In this document: in pieces, positions 1 through 8,714 of the stretch | How positions within the stretch are numbered: position 1 is the stretch's first letter | Layout of the letters: each line of letters begins with the position of its first letter | Translations under genes and position numbers: made by a program | Assembly (NCBI GenBank): GCA_019918135.1 | Contig: WBZZ01002979.1 | Span: forward strand, 1-64,000 | Direction of reading: 5' to 3' | Length of the DNA stretch: 64,000 bases | From: Paulinella micropora | Lineage: Eukaryota > Cercozoa > Imbricatea > Euglyphida > Paulinellidae | Notes under the pieces: model-generated | Database searches by the model: none | Seen by the model: only the letters and a program-made list of their open reading frames with translations | Told to the model about the DNA's origin: nothing

Positions 1-512
1 TGGCCATTCATGTAGCACCGGGCCAGACGAAACTGCGCGTCCGTCTGTCCAAGCTCAGACGCTGACGTGTACCATTTCGCGGCCTCGGCTTTGTTTTTCA
101 CGACTCCTTTCCCTTTCATATAACAAGCCCCCAGCCAACGCTGCGCTTCTGCGTTTCCTTGCTTCGCTGCGCGCGTAAGCCATTGCGCTGCCTGATCCAA
201 ATCCCGCTCCACGCCCGTTCCGTGAGTATAAATGGATGATAGGCAAAACTGTGCGTGTGAATCCCCTCCCTCCGCCGATAGTTTGAAGAGTTCTACTGCC
301 TTGGCGATGTCTCGGGCAACGCCGTCCGTTGAACTTCCGTGCAGGTACATTTCCGCCAGGCACGTTTGGGCCTCGACATCACCTTCTTCAGCTGCTTTTG
401 TCACTCGATTCAACCTCGCGCGTATTGCTCCTGCCAGTATTGCTTGCGGTTCTGCTGCGCCAAGCCGGCGGCTCCGGTGTCGATTTTTCCGGAGATTGGG
501 ACCCGTTACCAT
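1..512 (-). CDS. Sel1-repeat protein, cut by the window edge
   Basis: The frame is open from an ATG at 512 to the window edge, so about 170 N-terminal residues are visible and the C terminus is missing. After a basic N-terminal stretch of about 35 residues come at least three Sel1-like (TPR-type) repeats, with the usual alternation of A-x-x-x-L/Y, G-x-GV-x-x-D/N, A-x-x-W and A-x-x-G positions, for example THGTGVERDLDQAAQWL and MKGKGVVKNKAEAAKWY. Sel1 repeats form superhelical protein-binding scaffolds, so an adaptor role is likely, but no partner is visible. A truncated relative lies at 23834-24193. No signal peptide or membrane segment is seen. I am sure of the family and unsure of the function. 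Confidence 0.82.
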   Translation of the reverse strand, partial: MVTGPNLRKNRHRSRRLGAAEPQAILAGAIRARLNRVTKAAEEGDVEAQTCLAEMYLHGSSTDGVARDIAKAVELFKLSAEGGDSHAQFCLSSIYTHGTGVERDLDQAAQWLTRAAKQGNAEAQRWLGACYMKGKGVVKNKAEAAKWYTSASELGQTDAQFRLARCYMNG

Positions 513-917
513 TCGGGAGGCGTGCAAGACCTAATATAGGAATTTGGTGTTTTAAATTTGCTAGCTCGACAGGAGCGGGGAGGATGGGTGGGGGGGGGGG
601 GGGCAAGAATGGTTGTCACGAGCTTTGCTATCTTTTTTGGACTTAAGCTTTACGGATTGGATTAAAATCTCTTTGGATGTCTTAAACTGAGTTCATGATC
701 GAAACAGGGCCATGCCTGTATTTGGTCACAAAGTGATCAAGCTAGATCTGTGGGTTTTACTTGGAAGCCAATAATGGGCCATCCTTCTTTGAAGCCAGCA
801 GAAGAGGGGGGGGGCGCCTCGCCTCCTCGGCCACACCACAAACCCCCCCCCCCTCCGCGTTACGTTGCACATCATTCCCGTTCCCCCCCCTCCCCCCTCT
901 CCCCCGGCCCCCGACCT

Positions 918-1045
918 ATCCCGAGGCGAAGGGTGCCCAAAAAGAATTGTTTGATGGGTGGAGCACAATTCTGACGCACCTCCCTTTTTTCCGGGAAATA
1001 CGCACACACTCACATTTAGCAACAAATTTCACACAAGAAAAAAAG
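918..1045 (+). repeat. Repeat B, copy 1
   Basis: It contains gagcacaattctgacgcac followed by a cccgggaaa-type block and cgcacacactcacatttagc. It closely matches 17857-17990. Confidence 0.75.
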
Positions 1046-1149
1046 AAAAAGAAAAAAAATCCTGTCCGCGCAAATCTAGGGCGGCAAGCCCAAAACCACT
1101 CTAGTTTAAAAAGTCTTTTAATTAAAACTCAGATCGGATTGAAATCTTG

Positions 1150-1275
1150 CGCGGATGAATGAGTGGTGGTCAATGTAGTACCAGGTGGACAAGTGCCTCA
1201 CGACCCCCGACGGCGTCCTGTCCGTGCCATGGCTCGGCCATCGTGTGCAAGGTCAGAAAAATATGAAAATATGAA
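1150..1275 (+). repeat. Repeat A, copy 1
   Basis: It carries the core ggtggtcaatgt, cgacggcgtcctgtccgtgc and catggctcggccatcgtg, ending in cagaaaaatatgaaa. It lies directly after repeat B, the same order as at 17.9-18.2 kb. Confidence 0.8.
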
Positions 1276-1872
1276 AAAAGTAAACAAATTTTTTCCCGGA
1301 AAACCAAAGCAACAGGCAAGGGGAAGGAAGGGGGAGGGAAATGCTGCCCCGTCCCACTTTCGTCCCCCTAGGAAGGGAGGGGGGGGGAGAGGCACGACCC
1401 TGTGCTTAGACCCCCCCCCCATCTGAGAACTTGGACAGGGATGGGGGGGGGAGGGAGTGACCCGTTCCACCCTCCTTTCCTTCTCCCACCCCCAGCCAGT
1501 AGGGGCCCACGATAACTGACAGTTCGGCCGGCCAGTCCAGGCTGCTGAACATGTTCTTCGGTCTGTTGGTGCTTAGGCGCTGTCGCGCCGGCTCTGCTGG
1601 CTTATGCTCCAGCTTTGTCTACAAGCATCAGAGAACAAACACGCCCCATCTGCTCAATTTGCAAGCTGAGATGCTTGTATCACGAACGCGGGAGTTCCCT
1701 GTTATCAGACGGGGGGAGGTTGCTAAGACAATTTGTGCTCTCCCCCCTCTTTGCCTCTTCCCTCTCCCAGCTCTCTATCAAATGCAAGGCTTTGTTGGGG
1801 GATTTTTTTTTTAATTAAATTTTTTGTAGATTCTGCGCTCTTCCTCTCCCCCTCCCCCCCTCCCCTGTTCTT

Positions 1873-1898
1873 TGAGCCCCCCGGGCTCAGGGGGCTCA
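1873..1898. repeat. GAGCCCCC palindrome
   Basis: TGAGCCCCC and GGGGGCTCA form a 9-bp perfect stem with an 8-base loop. Related hairpins are at 2038, 12414, 43131 and 45619. Confidence 0.6.
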
Positions 1899-2037
1899 TG
1901 GGGGAGAGAAGAAAGAAAGAGGGGAGGGAGGGGGGCGCCCCCCCCCCCTTTCGGGAGGAGGGGAGAGAAGGGAGGCGAAGGGATGTGTGTGAGGAGGGGG
2001 GGGGTGCCCCCCCCCCTCTTTTTTTCTTTCCTCCCAC

Positions 2038-2065
2038 TTGAGCCCCCTGAGCCCGGGGGGCTCAA
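2038..2065. repeat. GAGCCCCC palindrome
   Basis: TTGAGCCCCC pairs with GGGGGCTCAA around a short loop. It is the same hairpin family as 1873-1898. Confidence 0.6.
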
Positions 2066-2544
2066 AGGACAGGGAAGGGGGAGGGGAAGGGCGCAGAAGC
2101 TACAAGAAAAATTAAATAAACACATGAAACGCCTCCACTAAGCCCCCCTCCTTTCTCATCCATGTCCTAAGTTCTTAGAAGGAGGGAAAGGCTAAGCACA
2201 GGGCCGTGCCTTTCCCGCTCCCCGTTCTCAGATGGCGAGCAAGGATAGATCGTGCTTTCCCCTCCCTCTTAGTTTTCAGTGCCGAGTGTAGGACCAAACT
2301 TTGTCAAGGATTTTTATTAATTTCTTTTCGTACATTCTTAGCGCGCCCCTGCCCCTTTTGTTTCCCGTGTGCTTACATATTCAGGTGCGAGGTGCAACAT
2401 GAACGGGACCTGCTCCGGGAGCGAACTTTTCTCTGCCCTTGACATGAATGTTCTTGGAGAAAGATGCCGAGCTTTTAATTAAATTTTTTTCTTTCTTTTG
2501 CACTCTTTCCCGGTCTGCCGGAAAAACTCATAAGCACTGCCTTT

Positions 2545-2705
2545 TCCGGCCTTATCATGCGCCCCATGCAAAACAGCACGATTTAGCGCCAAATGATCGG
2601 GCCGCTCTGGGCTCTTTCCGCGGGGTAACATAAATCAAATGTTTTCCCGCGGAAAGAAACCTCGCGCCAATTTTTTGTTGTTGCGCAAATGACAAGTTTT
2701 CATAT
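2545..2705 (-). repeat. Repeat C, copy 1
   Basis: It holds gatttagcgccaaatga, a cccgcggaaagaaacc block and gcgcaaatgacaagtttt. It matches 14990-15140 and 15390-15545. Confidence 0.7.
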
Positions 2706-3432
2706 CTCCCCCCCCTCCCTTTCCCCCTTTTTTTTGGGGGGGGGGGGAGAGGGAGCGGGAAGAAAAAGGGGCGGGGGAGAGGATAGGGAAGGGGGAAGAG
2801 AAGGGATGGGGGCGCCCCTTCTCCCCTCTTCTTTCTCTCTTCCCCCTCCCTTCTCCTTCCCCGCTCTCTCTCTCCCTTCCCTTTCCTCCGCCTTTCTCAT
2901 ACATTTCTTTGCGATGTGGACTTTTTTTCTTTCCCGTTTCGAATTAAATTTGTCGCCAAATTGTCTTGTTGTGCTTTCCCGGAGAAACCTACCGCCTTTC
3001 CGCTTTTTTGTGACGTGGGGCCGGCTAGTTTATGTGCGCCCCTGGTTATCGTCTAAAAACCCCGTCCGCTCGCGTGAGCTTGAAACGCCTTCACTAAGCC
3101 CCCCCCCCCATCTCCTTCCCTCTCCCACTCCCCGTTCTCAGTGTCAAGTGTAAGACTTTGTCTAGTTTTAATAAAAAGGATTTTGCACTTTCTTGGCGCG
3201 CCTCCGTCCTTGGCGGTAAACAGCTACCAGGGACCCATGCCAGCCATGCCACGCTTGTGCGCGCAATACGGCAAAACAAGCGACAAGCGGGCGCAATCAC
3301 GTGATCCGAGGAGCCCCCGCGCTATTAGCGGTGTGAATGTCTTGACATGGCTAAAAAAAGATGCTTAGTAGTCGAGGGCATCATCGGGGGCCCGACGAAG
3401 CACCAGCGCCCTTCCCTTCCCCTTGCCTCCCC

Positions 3433-3560
3433 TCTAGACCGTGGTTTCTCAACGACATCCGTGAAGTGGCCATCCGGGACCTGCAAGCGGCGAGGGCCTC
3501 TGCCATCACAAATCTTAGCCAGAAGGGCAAGTTCTTTCACTGAAAAAGAGTCAACTCGGG
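3433..3560 (+). pseudogene. Fanzor relic 1 (internal fragment)
   Basis: The translation includes REVAIRDLQAARASAI and NLSQKGKFFH, closely matching a stretch just upstream of the RuvC-I region in the full-length Fanzor at 34296-36251. Relative to that gene, nine bases are missing near the start and a TGG codon has become TGA after FFH. Nothing of the RuvC or zinc-finger region follows, apart from a possible HIKAAK echo near 3604-3621. It is a dead fragment in the orientation opposite to the intact gene. Confidence 0.85.
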
Positions 3561-3915
3561 GGGCAAGGTCCTTTGCGCCCCCCCCCCTTTCTCTCCATTC
3601 CACATCAAAGCCGCCAAGACGCCCTTCCCCGGAAAACCTACTGGCCCGCCTTTTTTTGTGACGCGAGAGTCTAAAAGAATTAACATTTTATTTCTTTTTT
3701 GCTCAACGTTTTCCCTCTCGAGCTAGAGCCAGTCTGCTTGTAAGTAAAAACTATTTCTAGTACTCGTTTGCCCGCGGACGGGCCCGCGCCGGAGGTCGGG
3801 GGGAGAGCGTCGAGCGTCCTAGTAAAGTTTGCCGGCGCAGGTCTGACGAGGCAGGCTAAGTAACATTGTAGCTGGTGTTCTTGCTTGACTAGGGACCAGA
3901 TTTCACGCGGCCATG

Positions 3916-4785
3916 CTAGAGGTAGCGCGCCGCCCCCCCCGGCGCTGCCGATTTGCTTTCAGTGACTCTGGTCTTGCAAGCTGCGCCAGCAAGCAAAACC
4001 ACCTGGTAGGGGCTGGCCGCTTCCCCAGGCGTCGGGAATTCGCTGGAGTGCGGAGAGACCCGCGGGCCTAAGGGCAGGTCCGTCAGGTGGGCCGTGTGCG
4101 GCTCCCACACGTGACCTAGCGCCGCGTAGCAAGCCAGTTTCCCTACCTTCCCCAGCAGCCCTGCCAAGCCAGGGGGGAGCTGGATGTCCTGGGGGTGGGC
4201 AACGCGGCCCTGGTTGTTCCACTCGAGTTGCAGTGACAGCGCCTTGCCCGGCAGGTGGCGGGGCGCAAGTTGCGCGCGGGCCGTCCGGGCTAGGCGCGCC
4301 AGGGTTTCTTGAACCCTGACCAGGCGGGCTTCCCGCACATCTTGCCAGGGCACCCACCCAGGGCCCGCCAGGCACGCCCTAGTGCAGCCGGGCGGAATCG
4401 CCGCTTGCACGTCCTTCCAACTGCTCATTTGAATCTTGGTCTTGTAGACCTGGGGTGTAAGCCGACGGTAGACTCCTAGCCAAGAACAGGCCCCGGGACT
4501 GTAGCGCCCCTGGGAGGGGGTATCCAGCCTCACTGGGACCTCCGTGCGTTCGTACCAGACCGCATCCCGCGGCGGGCCCGCGGCAAACCCCGCTTCGGAG
4601 TCCCATTGTTCCGGCAAGCAAGTGCCCCGAGCCTGGGGCACCCAGAACCTGTCTTGCTCCCGGTAGCTTCGACGTGCGTACACAATCACTTCCGGCCACC
4701 AGCTTAGCGTTATGAGCAGGCGGCAGCGCCGAGCCAGCCCCTCACCGCAGCCCGGACAGGCGTCCCTGTCGCGGGGCCCGTACTT
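3916..4785 (-). CDS. Unrecognised ORF without an ATG start
   Basis: The frame is open for about 290 codons, from just after a TAA at 4786-4788 down to 3916. It has protein-like composition with many Trp, Tyr and Arg residues, and a possible zinc-knuckle CPGC near its beginning. The only internal ATG is about two thirds of the way upstream from the stop. The 625-aa ORF at 4829-6706 ends just upstream on the same strand, and the TAA separating them is in this ORF's frame. Possible explanations are the distal half of one gene split by a frameshift and stop, a downstream exon, or a gene with a non-AUG start. I recognise no domain. Confidence 0.45.
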   Translation of the reverse strand, partial: KYGPRDRDACPGCGEGLARRCRLLITLSWWPEVIVYARRSYREQDRFWVPQARGTCLPEQWDSEAGFAAGPPRDAVWYERTEVPVRLDTPSQGRYSPGACSWLGVYRRLTPQVYKTKIQMSSWKDVQAAIPPGCTRACLAGPGWVPWQDVREARLVRVQETLARLARTARAQLAPRHLPGKALSLQLEWNNQGRVAHPQDIQLPPGLAGLLGKVGKLACYAALGHVWEPHTAHLTDLPLGPRVSPHSSEFPTPGEAASPYQVVLLAGAACKTRVTESKSAAPGGAARYL

Positions 4786-4828
4786 TTAGTGACCCTCTGA
4801 CCCCCCAGCAGGGCCTGCCGCAGCTCCT

Positions 4829-6706
4829 CTAGAATTGTATAGCCCCCCCCTGGCGCACTTCCTCCTCCTCCCCGGTGTTCTGGTGGCCCAGGGGCAAGTA
4901 GGGAGGCCAGGGCGCGCAGCCACTCGCGGGGGCCGCGGACTTTGCGCAGCCCGCACAGAAAAACCAGGGCCTAAACCACGCAAAGTTTCCCAGCAAGCTG
5001 GGTAGCTTTTCTTTACACTTGTGATTTAGCCTGACAAACTGTAATTTCTTGTGTGTGTCTTGGGTTTCGACATCCAGGTTGCGCACCGCTTTGTAGTTAT
5101 TATGTTGCAGGTTATCGATTTCGCTCCAGTCCCTCTGCAGGTCGCAGAGGGGCTGGGGCTCGCTAATGTACGGCAGCCCCAACAAGTAAAGGAAGAAGTG
5201 CCAGAAACGGCAATTGGGGCACGACGCCCTCCGCCCGCGCTCGTCTTCCCTCCGGGAGGTTTTGTAGTGGTTGAGGTAGGCTCGATAGCCACGGTAAACT
5301 AGCGAGTGGTTTGCCAGCAGGTGGGCTAGCAGGGAGTCCAAGTGCTTTCGGCTCTGAAAATCTATTTCTTGAATGCGTTCGTAGCGCTCCTCTATAAACT
5401 TCCGAGCCTGCTCCAACCAACTGGCCCGCCCCTGCCCCGGCGTAGGCCGGATTAAGGGGAGGCTCCTACCCTCGACGTACCTTTGCACAAAGAACCCGAC
5501 GGCCTTTGCCGCGCGACTTAGACGCGAAGATGATGTCTGGCCGGCCCCACCCCGGCGTTCCGGATTGGCTAAGACCTGGATCAGAACGCCTGATCCGCGC
5601 AGCGAGGGCGCGTCGTCTTCCTGCCCAGGGTCCAGGGCGGGCCAGAACAAAAAGTATTGCTTGCAGGGCGGGGCGCGGTGGAACAAAGGTGCAGAACCTT
5701 GAAAATACTCCGGCGCACAAGGGTTTTCGCTGCCCTTAGAAACGCGCCGCAACAACAGCCGGCAACTCAATCTCCCGCCCAACACTACACCACCAAGGGC
5801 CAGAGACCTAGGGCACGAACCTGGCTGCCTGAGATCGAGGTTGTCAGACAAGATCCACCAACGTGCTTCATCTCCTTGGGGAGGATAAGAGCTAAACGTA
5901 AATTTGCGCGGCAGCGCACTGTTAGCCCAGGGTGGCAGCCGTTGTATTGCCACCGGTTCGTATCGCAGTCCGTACAGCTCCAGCGTCTGGTCACAGTCTA
6001 TGAGTATCTCGTCCTTGTTGTTAGACAACTCAAGCACCAGCCAGTTGGTGGGCTCGGGCGCCAGGGGAAGCTGGCGCTGGGCCTGTTTCAAGAGCTGCGG
6101 GAGCTCGAAGCCACTACCAGCCTGGGGGGCAGCCCCCATCTCAAAATCAACTTGCACAACCGCCAGCTCTTGCGACACGCGGGCTACCCCCTTACAGTCC
6201 GCGGCCCAAGTTTGGTGAACGGCCTCAAAATCCGTCTTGACATGACAAGCTATCGCCGGCCGAGGGGCTAGTTTCAAATCTGTATCGACAACTGCCGGGC
6301 CCGCTCCCGTTATACGGCGGCAAAGCTCATACAGAGAACAGCGAACGCAGAGCGTCTGGCAGGGGTTGGCATACCCATCGCTTGACTCGACTACGTACGG
6401 CGCCAGGAGCTGCAGATCGCTGTCCCACGTCTCCTCCTGTAATAAGTCTGGCTTGGACCGGGCTAGTGTTACTTTCTCGGCGGCGCCTTCAAGTTCAAAC
6501 TGGGCTAAATGGTACGCCGGCAACTCGGTAGCTAGCAGGCCACACAGAGTTTCTTTTACATAAGGCCTCAAAAACCCGGGCCGGCTCAGAAGGTGATTTC
6601 TGGGGAGAGTCTCACAGTCACCAAGTTCCCCCGTCGTCAGCAAGGGGTGTTTGTATGTAAGTTCTTGAATTTGGTCCAACAGTGCTTCTAGGCCCGGACA
6701 TGACAT
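4829..6706 (-). CDS. Unrecognised 625-aa protein
   Basis: I chose the ATG at 6706 because the longer frame would start at GTG. The protein is largely globular, with Leu, Pro and Trp throughout and no signal peptide, coiled coil or clear membrane segment. Cysteine clusters stand out: CQTLCVRCSLYELC at about residues 118-131, CPNC near 500 and a Cys-rich segment near the C terminus, so metal binding is possible. The Cys-rich tail runs into the frame discussed for 3916-4785, and the two ORFs may be parts of one gene. Codon use resembles the GC-rich genes at 12.6 and 59 kb. I do not recognise the family. Confidence 0.72.
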   Translation of the reverse strand: MSCPGLEALLDQIQELTYKHPLLTTGELGDCETLPRNHLLSRPGFLRPYVKETLCGLLATELPAYHLAQFELEGAAEKVTLARSKPDLLQEETWDSDLQLLAPYVVESSDGYANPCQTLCVRCSLYELCRRITGAGPAVVDTDLKLAPRPAIACHVKTDFEAVHQTWAADCKGVARVSQELAVVQVDFEMGAAPQAGSGFELPQLLKQAQRQLPLAPEPTNWLVLELSNNKDEILIDCDQTLELYGLRYEPVAIQRLPPWANSALPRKFTFSSYPPQGDEARWWILSDNLDLRQPGSCPRSLALGGVVLGGRLSCRLLLRRVSKGSENPCAPEYFQGSAPLFHRAPPCKQYFLFWPALDPGQEDDAPSLRGSGVLIQVLANPERRGGAGQTSSSRLSRAAKAVGFFVQRYVEGRSLPLIRPTPGQGRASWLEQARKFIEERYERIQEIDFQSRKHLDSLLAHLLANHSLVYRGYRAYLNHYKTSRREDERGRRASCPNCRFWHFFLYLLGLPYISEPQPLCDLQRDWSEIDNLQHNNYKAVRNLDVETQDTHKKLQFVRLNHKCKEKLPSLLGNFAWFRPWFFCAGCAKSAAPASGCAPWPPYLPLGHQNTGEEEEVRQGGAIQF

Positions 6707-6736
6707 GGCCGACAAGTAAGAATCTAAAGATGACAC

Positions 6737-7241
6737 TCTGTTTTACAAATCACAGGAAAGGAGAGGGAGTAGGTGGAGAAGAAGGAAAAAGAGCAGCCTG
6801 CAAATCCAACTTTTGCCATCACCATAAACAGGATGGGGGTTTAGGTGGAGAGAGGAGAAAAAAAGGGGGGGGGGGGAGAAATGCTGGAGGAAAAGGGAGA
6901 AGAAAGGAGGACGCAGAGGGAGGGGAGAGGGGAGGGAAGAGGGGAGGGGAGGGGAGGGGGGAGAGGGAAGGGGACGGGAGGAAAAAGAGGGAAGGGGAGA
7001 GGAAGAGGGGGGGGGTGCCTCCCCCGCCCCTTCCCTCCTCTGTCTTCCCTCTCTCACTCTCCCCTCCCCCCCCCCTCTTTCGCGTTCTGGCTTTGTGACA
7101 CAAAAGGCCAGGAATCGTGCACAAAATCGCATTTGTTCAAAGGAAAAGCAAGACGGGTCTTTCTCGGGCTCTGTCGTGTTACTAAAAAAGTCCTTTTATT
7201 CATTAGCAAAAAGCTCCTCACCGTAACAAAAAGAAAAAAGC
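6737..7241. other. Purine-rich intergenic gap
   Basis: The gap is dominated by a G/A tract (about 6840-7010) that switches to C/T (7017-7080). Long frames on both strands are low-complexity artefacts. The end of the gap is the probable promoter region of the histone gene. Confidence 0.55.
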
Positions 7242-7784
7242 ATGGCCCGCACCAAGAAGGCGCTTGGAAGTCAATTCCATAGAAAGAAGCACTCTGGTGG
7301 CAGTGGGAAACAGGCCACTGAAAAAGGCCTCAAGAAGAAGAAAAGCAAGTCGAGCAAGTCAAACAGCGGCAAGTCCGCCCGAGAAAGCTCTACAAAAGAA
7401 AAAAAGGCTCGGCGCAGTGATTCTAGGAGCTCTTCCCAACCAGAAGAGAAGCGCAGAAGGCGCGTCATCAAACGCTACAGACTGCTCAATGCCGAATGCA
7501 ACCGAGCACTGCGCATGAGCTCGAAGAAGCTGGCGCTCCGCCGCGCTCCCTTCCGGCGTCGCTTGATGCAAGAGCTGTTACCATCGGGTACGTTGAAGCG
7601 TTACAAAAAGTCGGCCCTGACGGCCATGATGGTCGTGGCCGAAGACTTTTTGCGAGCACAGCTAGAACGCAGCAAACGGCTAGCGATCATGCAAGGGCAG
7701 CGTACTCTTTTGCCACGTCACTGGACATTTGCCGAGATGGAGCACATGGAAGAAATGCGCAGAAGAGGCACGCTCTTGGTGTAG
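7242..7784 (+). CDS. Divergent histone H3 with an extended N-terminal tail
   Basis: The protein has 180 residues against about 136 in ordinary H3. It begins MARTKK, preserving the H3 N terminus through Lys4. A Lys/Ser/Arg-rich tail of about 90 residues follows, then an H3-type fold: RRAPFRRRLMQE matches the RKLPFQRLVRE segment, YKKSALTAMMVVAEDFL matches helix 2, and RLAIMQGQRTLLPRHW matches CAIHAKRVTIMPKD. The C-terminal helix is longer than usual. The role is presumably DNA packaging or chromatin interaction; a centromeric-type variant would also fit a protist genome. No other histone is visible here. AATAAA at about 7853 lies downstream. The ATG has A at -3. Confidence 0.87.
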   Translation: MARTKKALGSQFHRKKHSGGSGKQATEKGLKKKKSKSSKSNSGKSARESSTKEKKARRSDSRSSSQPEEKRRRRVIKRYRLLNAECNRALRMSSKKLALRRAPFRRRLMQELLPSGTLKRYKKSALTAMMVVAEDFLRAQLERSKRLAIMQGQRTLLPRHWTFAEMEHMEEMRRRGTLLV

Positions 7785-7849
7785 AAAAATCTGTTCCACA
7801 CTTACCCCCCCCCCCCGTTGCTGCATTCTGTTTTTCGTTTTCTTTTTTA

Positions 7850-8013
7850 TTAAATAAAACGTCGAGCCGGATGCTCTGAACTAGCAAAATTTGCAAGGTC
7901 TTGCACAAAATCCGGTTCTAGCCGACGGCACAGCTCTGCCAAGCTAGGTGCGTCAGCAAAATGCGGCGCAATGCGCTTCATCTCTAGGATTTCGCAGTTA
8001 AACTCGATCGTTT
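7850..8013 (-). CDS. Terminal coding segment, possibly a last exon
   Basis: The frame reads ETIEFNCEILEMKRIAPHF and then a helical, acidic-basic stretch ending HPARRFI. It ends in TAA overlapping TAATAAA, a poly(A)-like signal that would also serve the convergent histone gene. Upstream the frame enters C-rich junk, and GTCTAG precedes the coding-like part as a possible 3' splice site. With the ATG at about 7978 it would be a 43-aa protein. It could belong to the membrane-protein locus at 8.3-9.85 kb. The family is not recognised. Confidence 0.38.
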
Positions 8014-8183
8014 CTAGACACGGACGTGCGGGCCCCGGGGCGGGGGGGGGCGCCTCCCCCCCGCGCCCTCTTTCTCTATCTAAAATCGATTTTTTCTTGT
8101 TCCACGCACTCCCCCCCTCTCTTTTTTCCCTTTTTTTTTCTTTTTTCTTAAAACTTTTGTTGAAAAAAAAAGTAGTGCGAGCA

Positions 8184-8714
8184 ATGTCGGAGGACCAACT
8201 GCGTACACAAATAGCAGACAGCATCGATACAAAATACTGGAAACATATATCCCTGCGTGCTTTTAAGGAGCAGACCGTCGGCGATGATAAAGAATTGTTT
8301 ATAGTCCTCTGTCATTATTTGTCGGACACACCCCACAAAAATTGCAAGCTCTGGGTCCCAGAGCTGCAGTTGAAGTGGTCGGGCGTTCCCGCGGGGGGTT
8401 TTCCTGCCGTGAAGCCCCAAATTTCCTTTGCGCTGAGCCCCAGGGTTAGGGCGCACAGTGAACCAGGCCCTGCCCGAGAAATTTGCAGGAAGTTGACCCA
8501 GCGCTTTGGGCACAAGACCCAGCAGCATCAAAGAAAAACCTGTAACGAACCAACAGACTTCCCCAGGACCTCCCGCGTATCGCATCGCCAGAACCACACC
8601 TGCCACAGACATGTAAATCAAGAGAAGGACTGTATGTTTGTGTATGCTTACAGCCTGCAGAAAATCCAGTTCCAAGGAGTGCGACACCATGAAGGACAAC
8701 ATGCCGAGGACTAA
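8184..8714 (+). CDS. Uncertain plus-strand ORF opposite a membrane-protein locus
   Basis: An ATG at 8184 opens 176 codons. The first 55 or so residues (starting MSEDQLRTQIADSID) look like a compact helical domain, vaguely like a DEK-C-type fold, but I do not rely on that. The rest is low in hydrophobic pattern and lies opposite hydrophobic minus-strand segments. Only the first part may be real, perhaps as an exon. Confidence 0.35.
   Translation: MSEDQLRTQIADSIDTKYWKHISLRAFKEQTVGDDKELFIVLCHYLSDTPHKNCKLWVPELQLKWSGVPAGGFPAVKPQISFALSPRVRAHSEPGPAREICRKLTQRFGHKTQQHQRKTCNEPTDFPRTSRVSHRQNHTCHRHVNQEKDCMFVYAYSLQKIQFQGVRHHEGQHAED

Larger units (their letters stand above)
513..3432. other. Gene-free, repeat-rich interval
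   Basis: I see no credible gene here. The open frames run through C-, G- or purine-rich low-complexity DNA. The interval holds repeat B (918-1045), repeat A (1150-1275), two GAGCCCCC palindromes (1873-1898, 2038-2065), a minus-strand repeat C (2545-2705) and two minus-strand E repeats (about 2266-2345 and 3135-3205). Confidence 0.6.

Noticed and set aside
2689..3153. 154-codon frame with a hydrophobic end
   Set aside because: It runs through C/T homopolymer-rich repeat DNA and has no protein-like pattern.
6743..7132. Frames opposite and within the purine tract before the histone gene
   Set aside because: Low-complexity composition only.
8148..8480. Downstream part of the 237-codon minus-strand frame as coding
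   Set aside because: It lies opposite the better-looking start of the plus-strand ORF at 8184 and has no ATG at its own start; only the hydrophobic part above about 8480 is kept.
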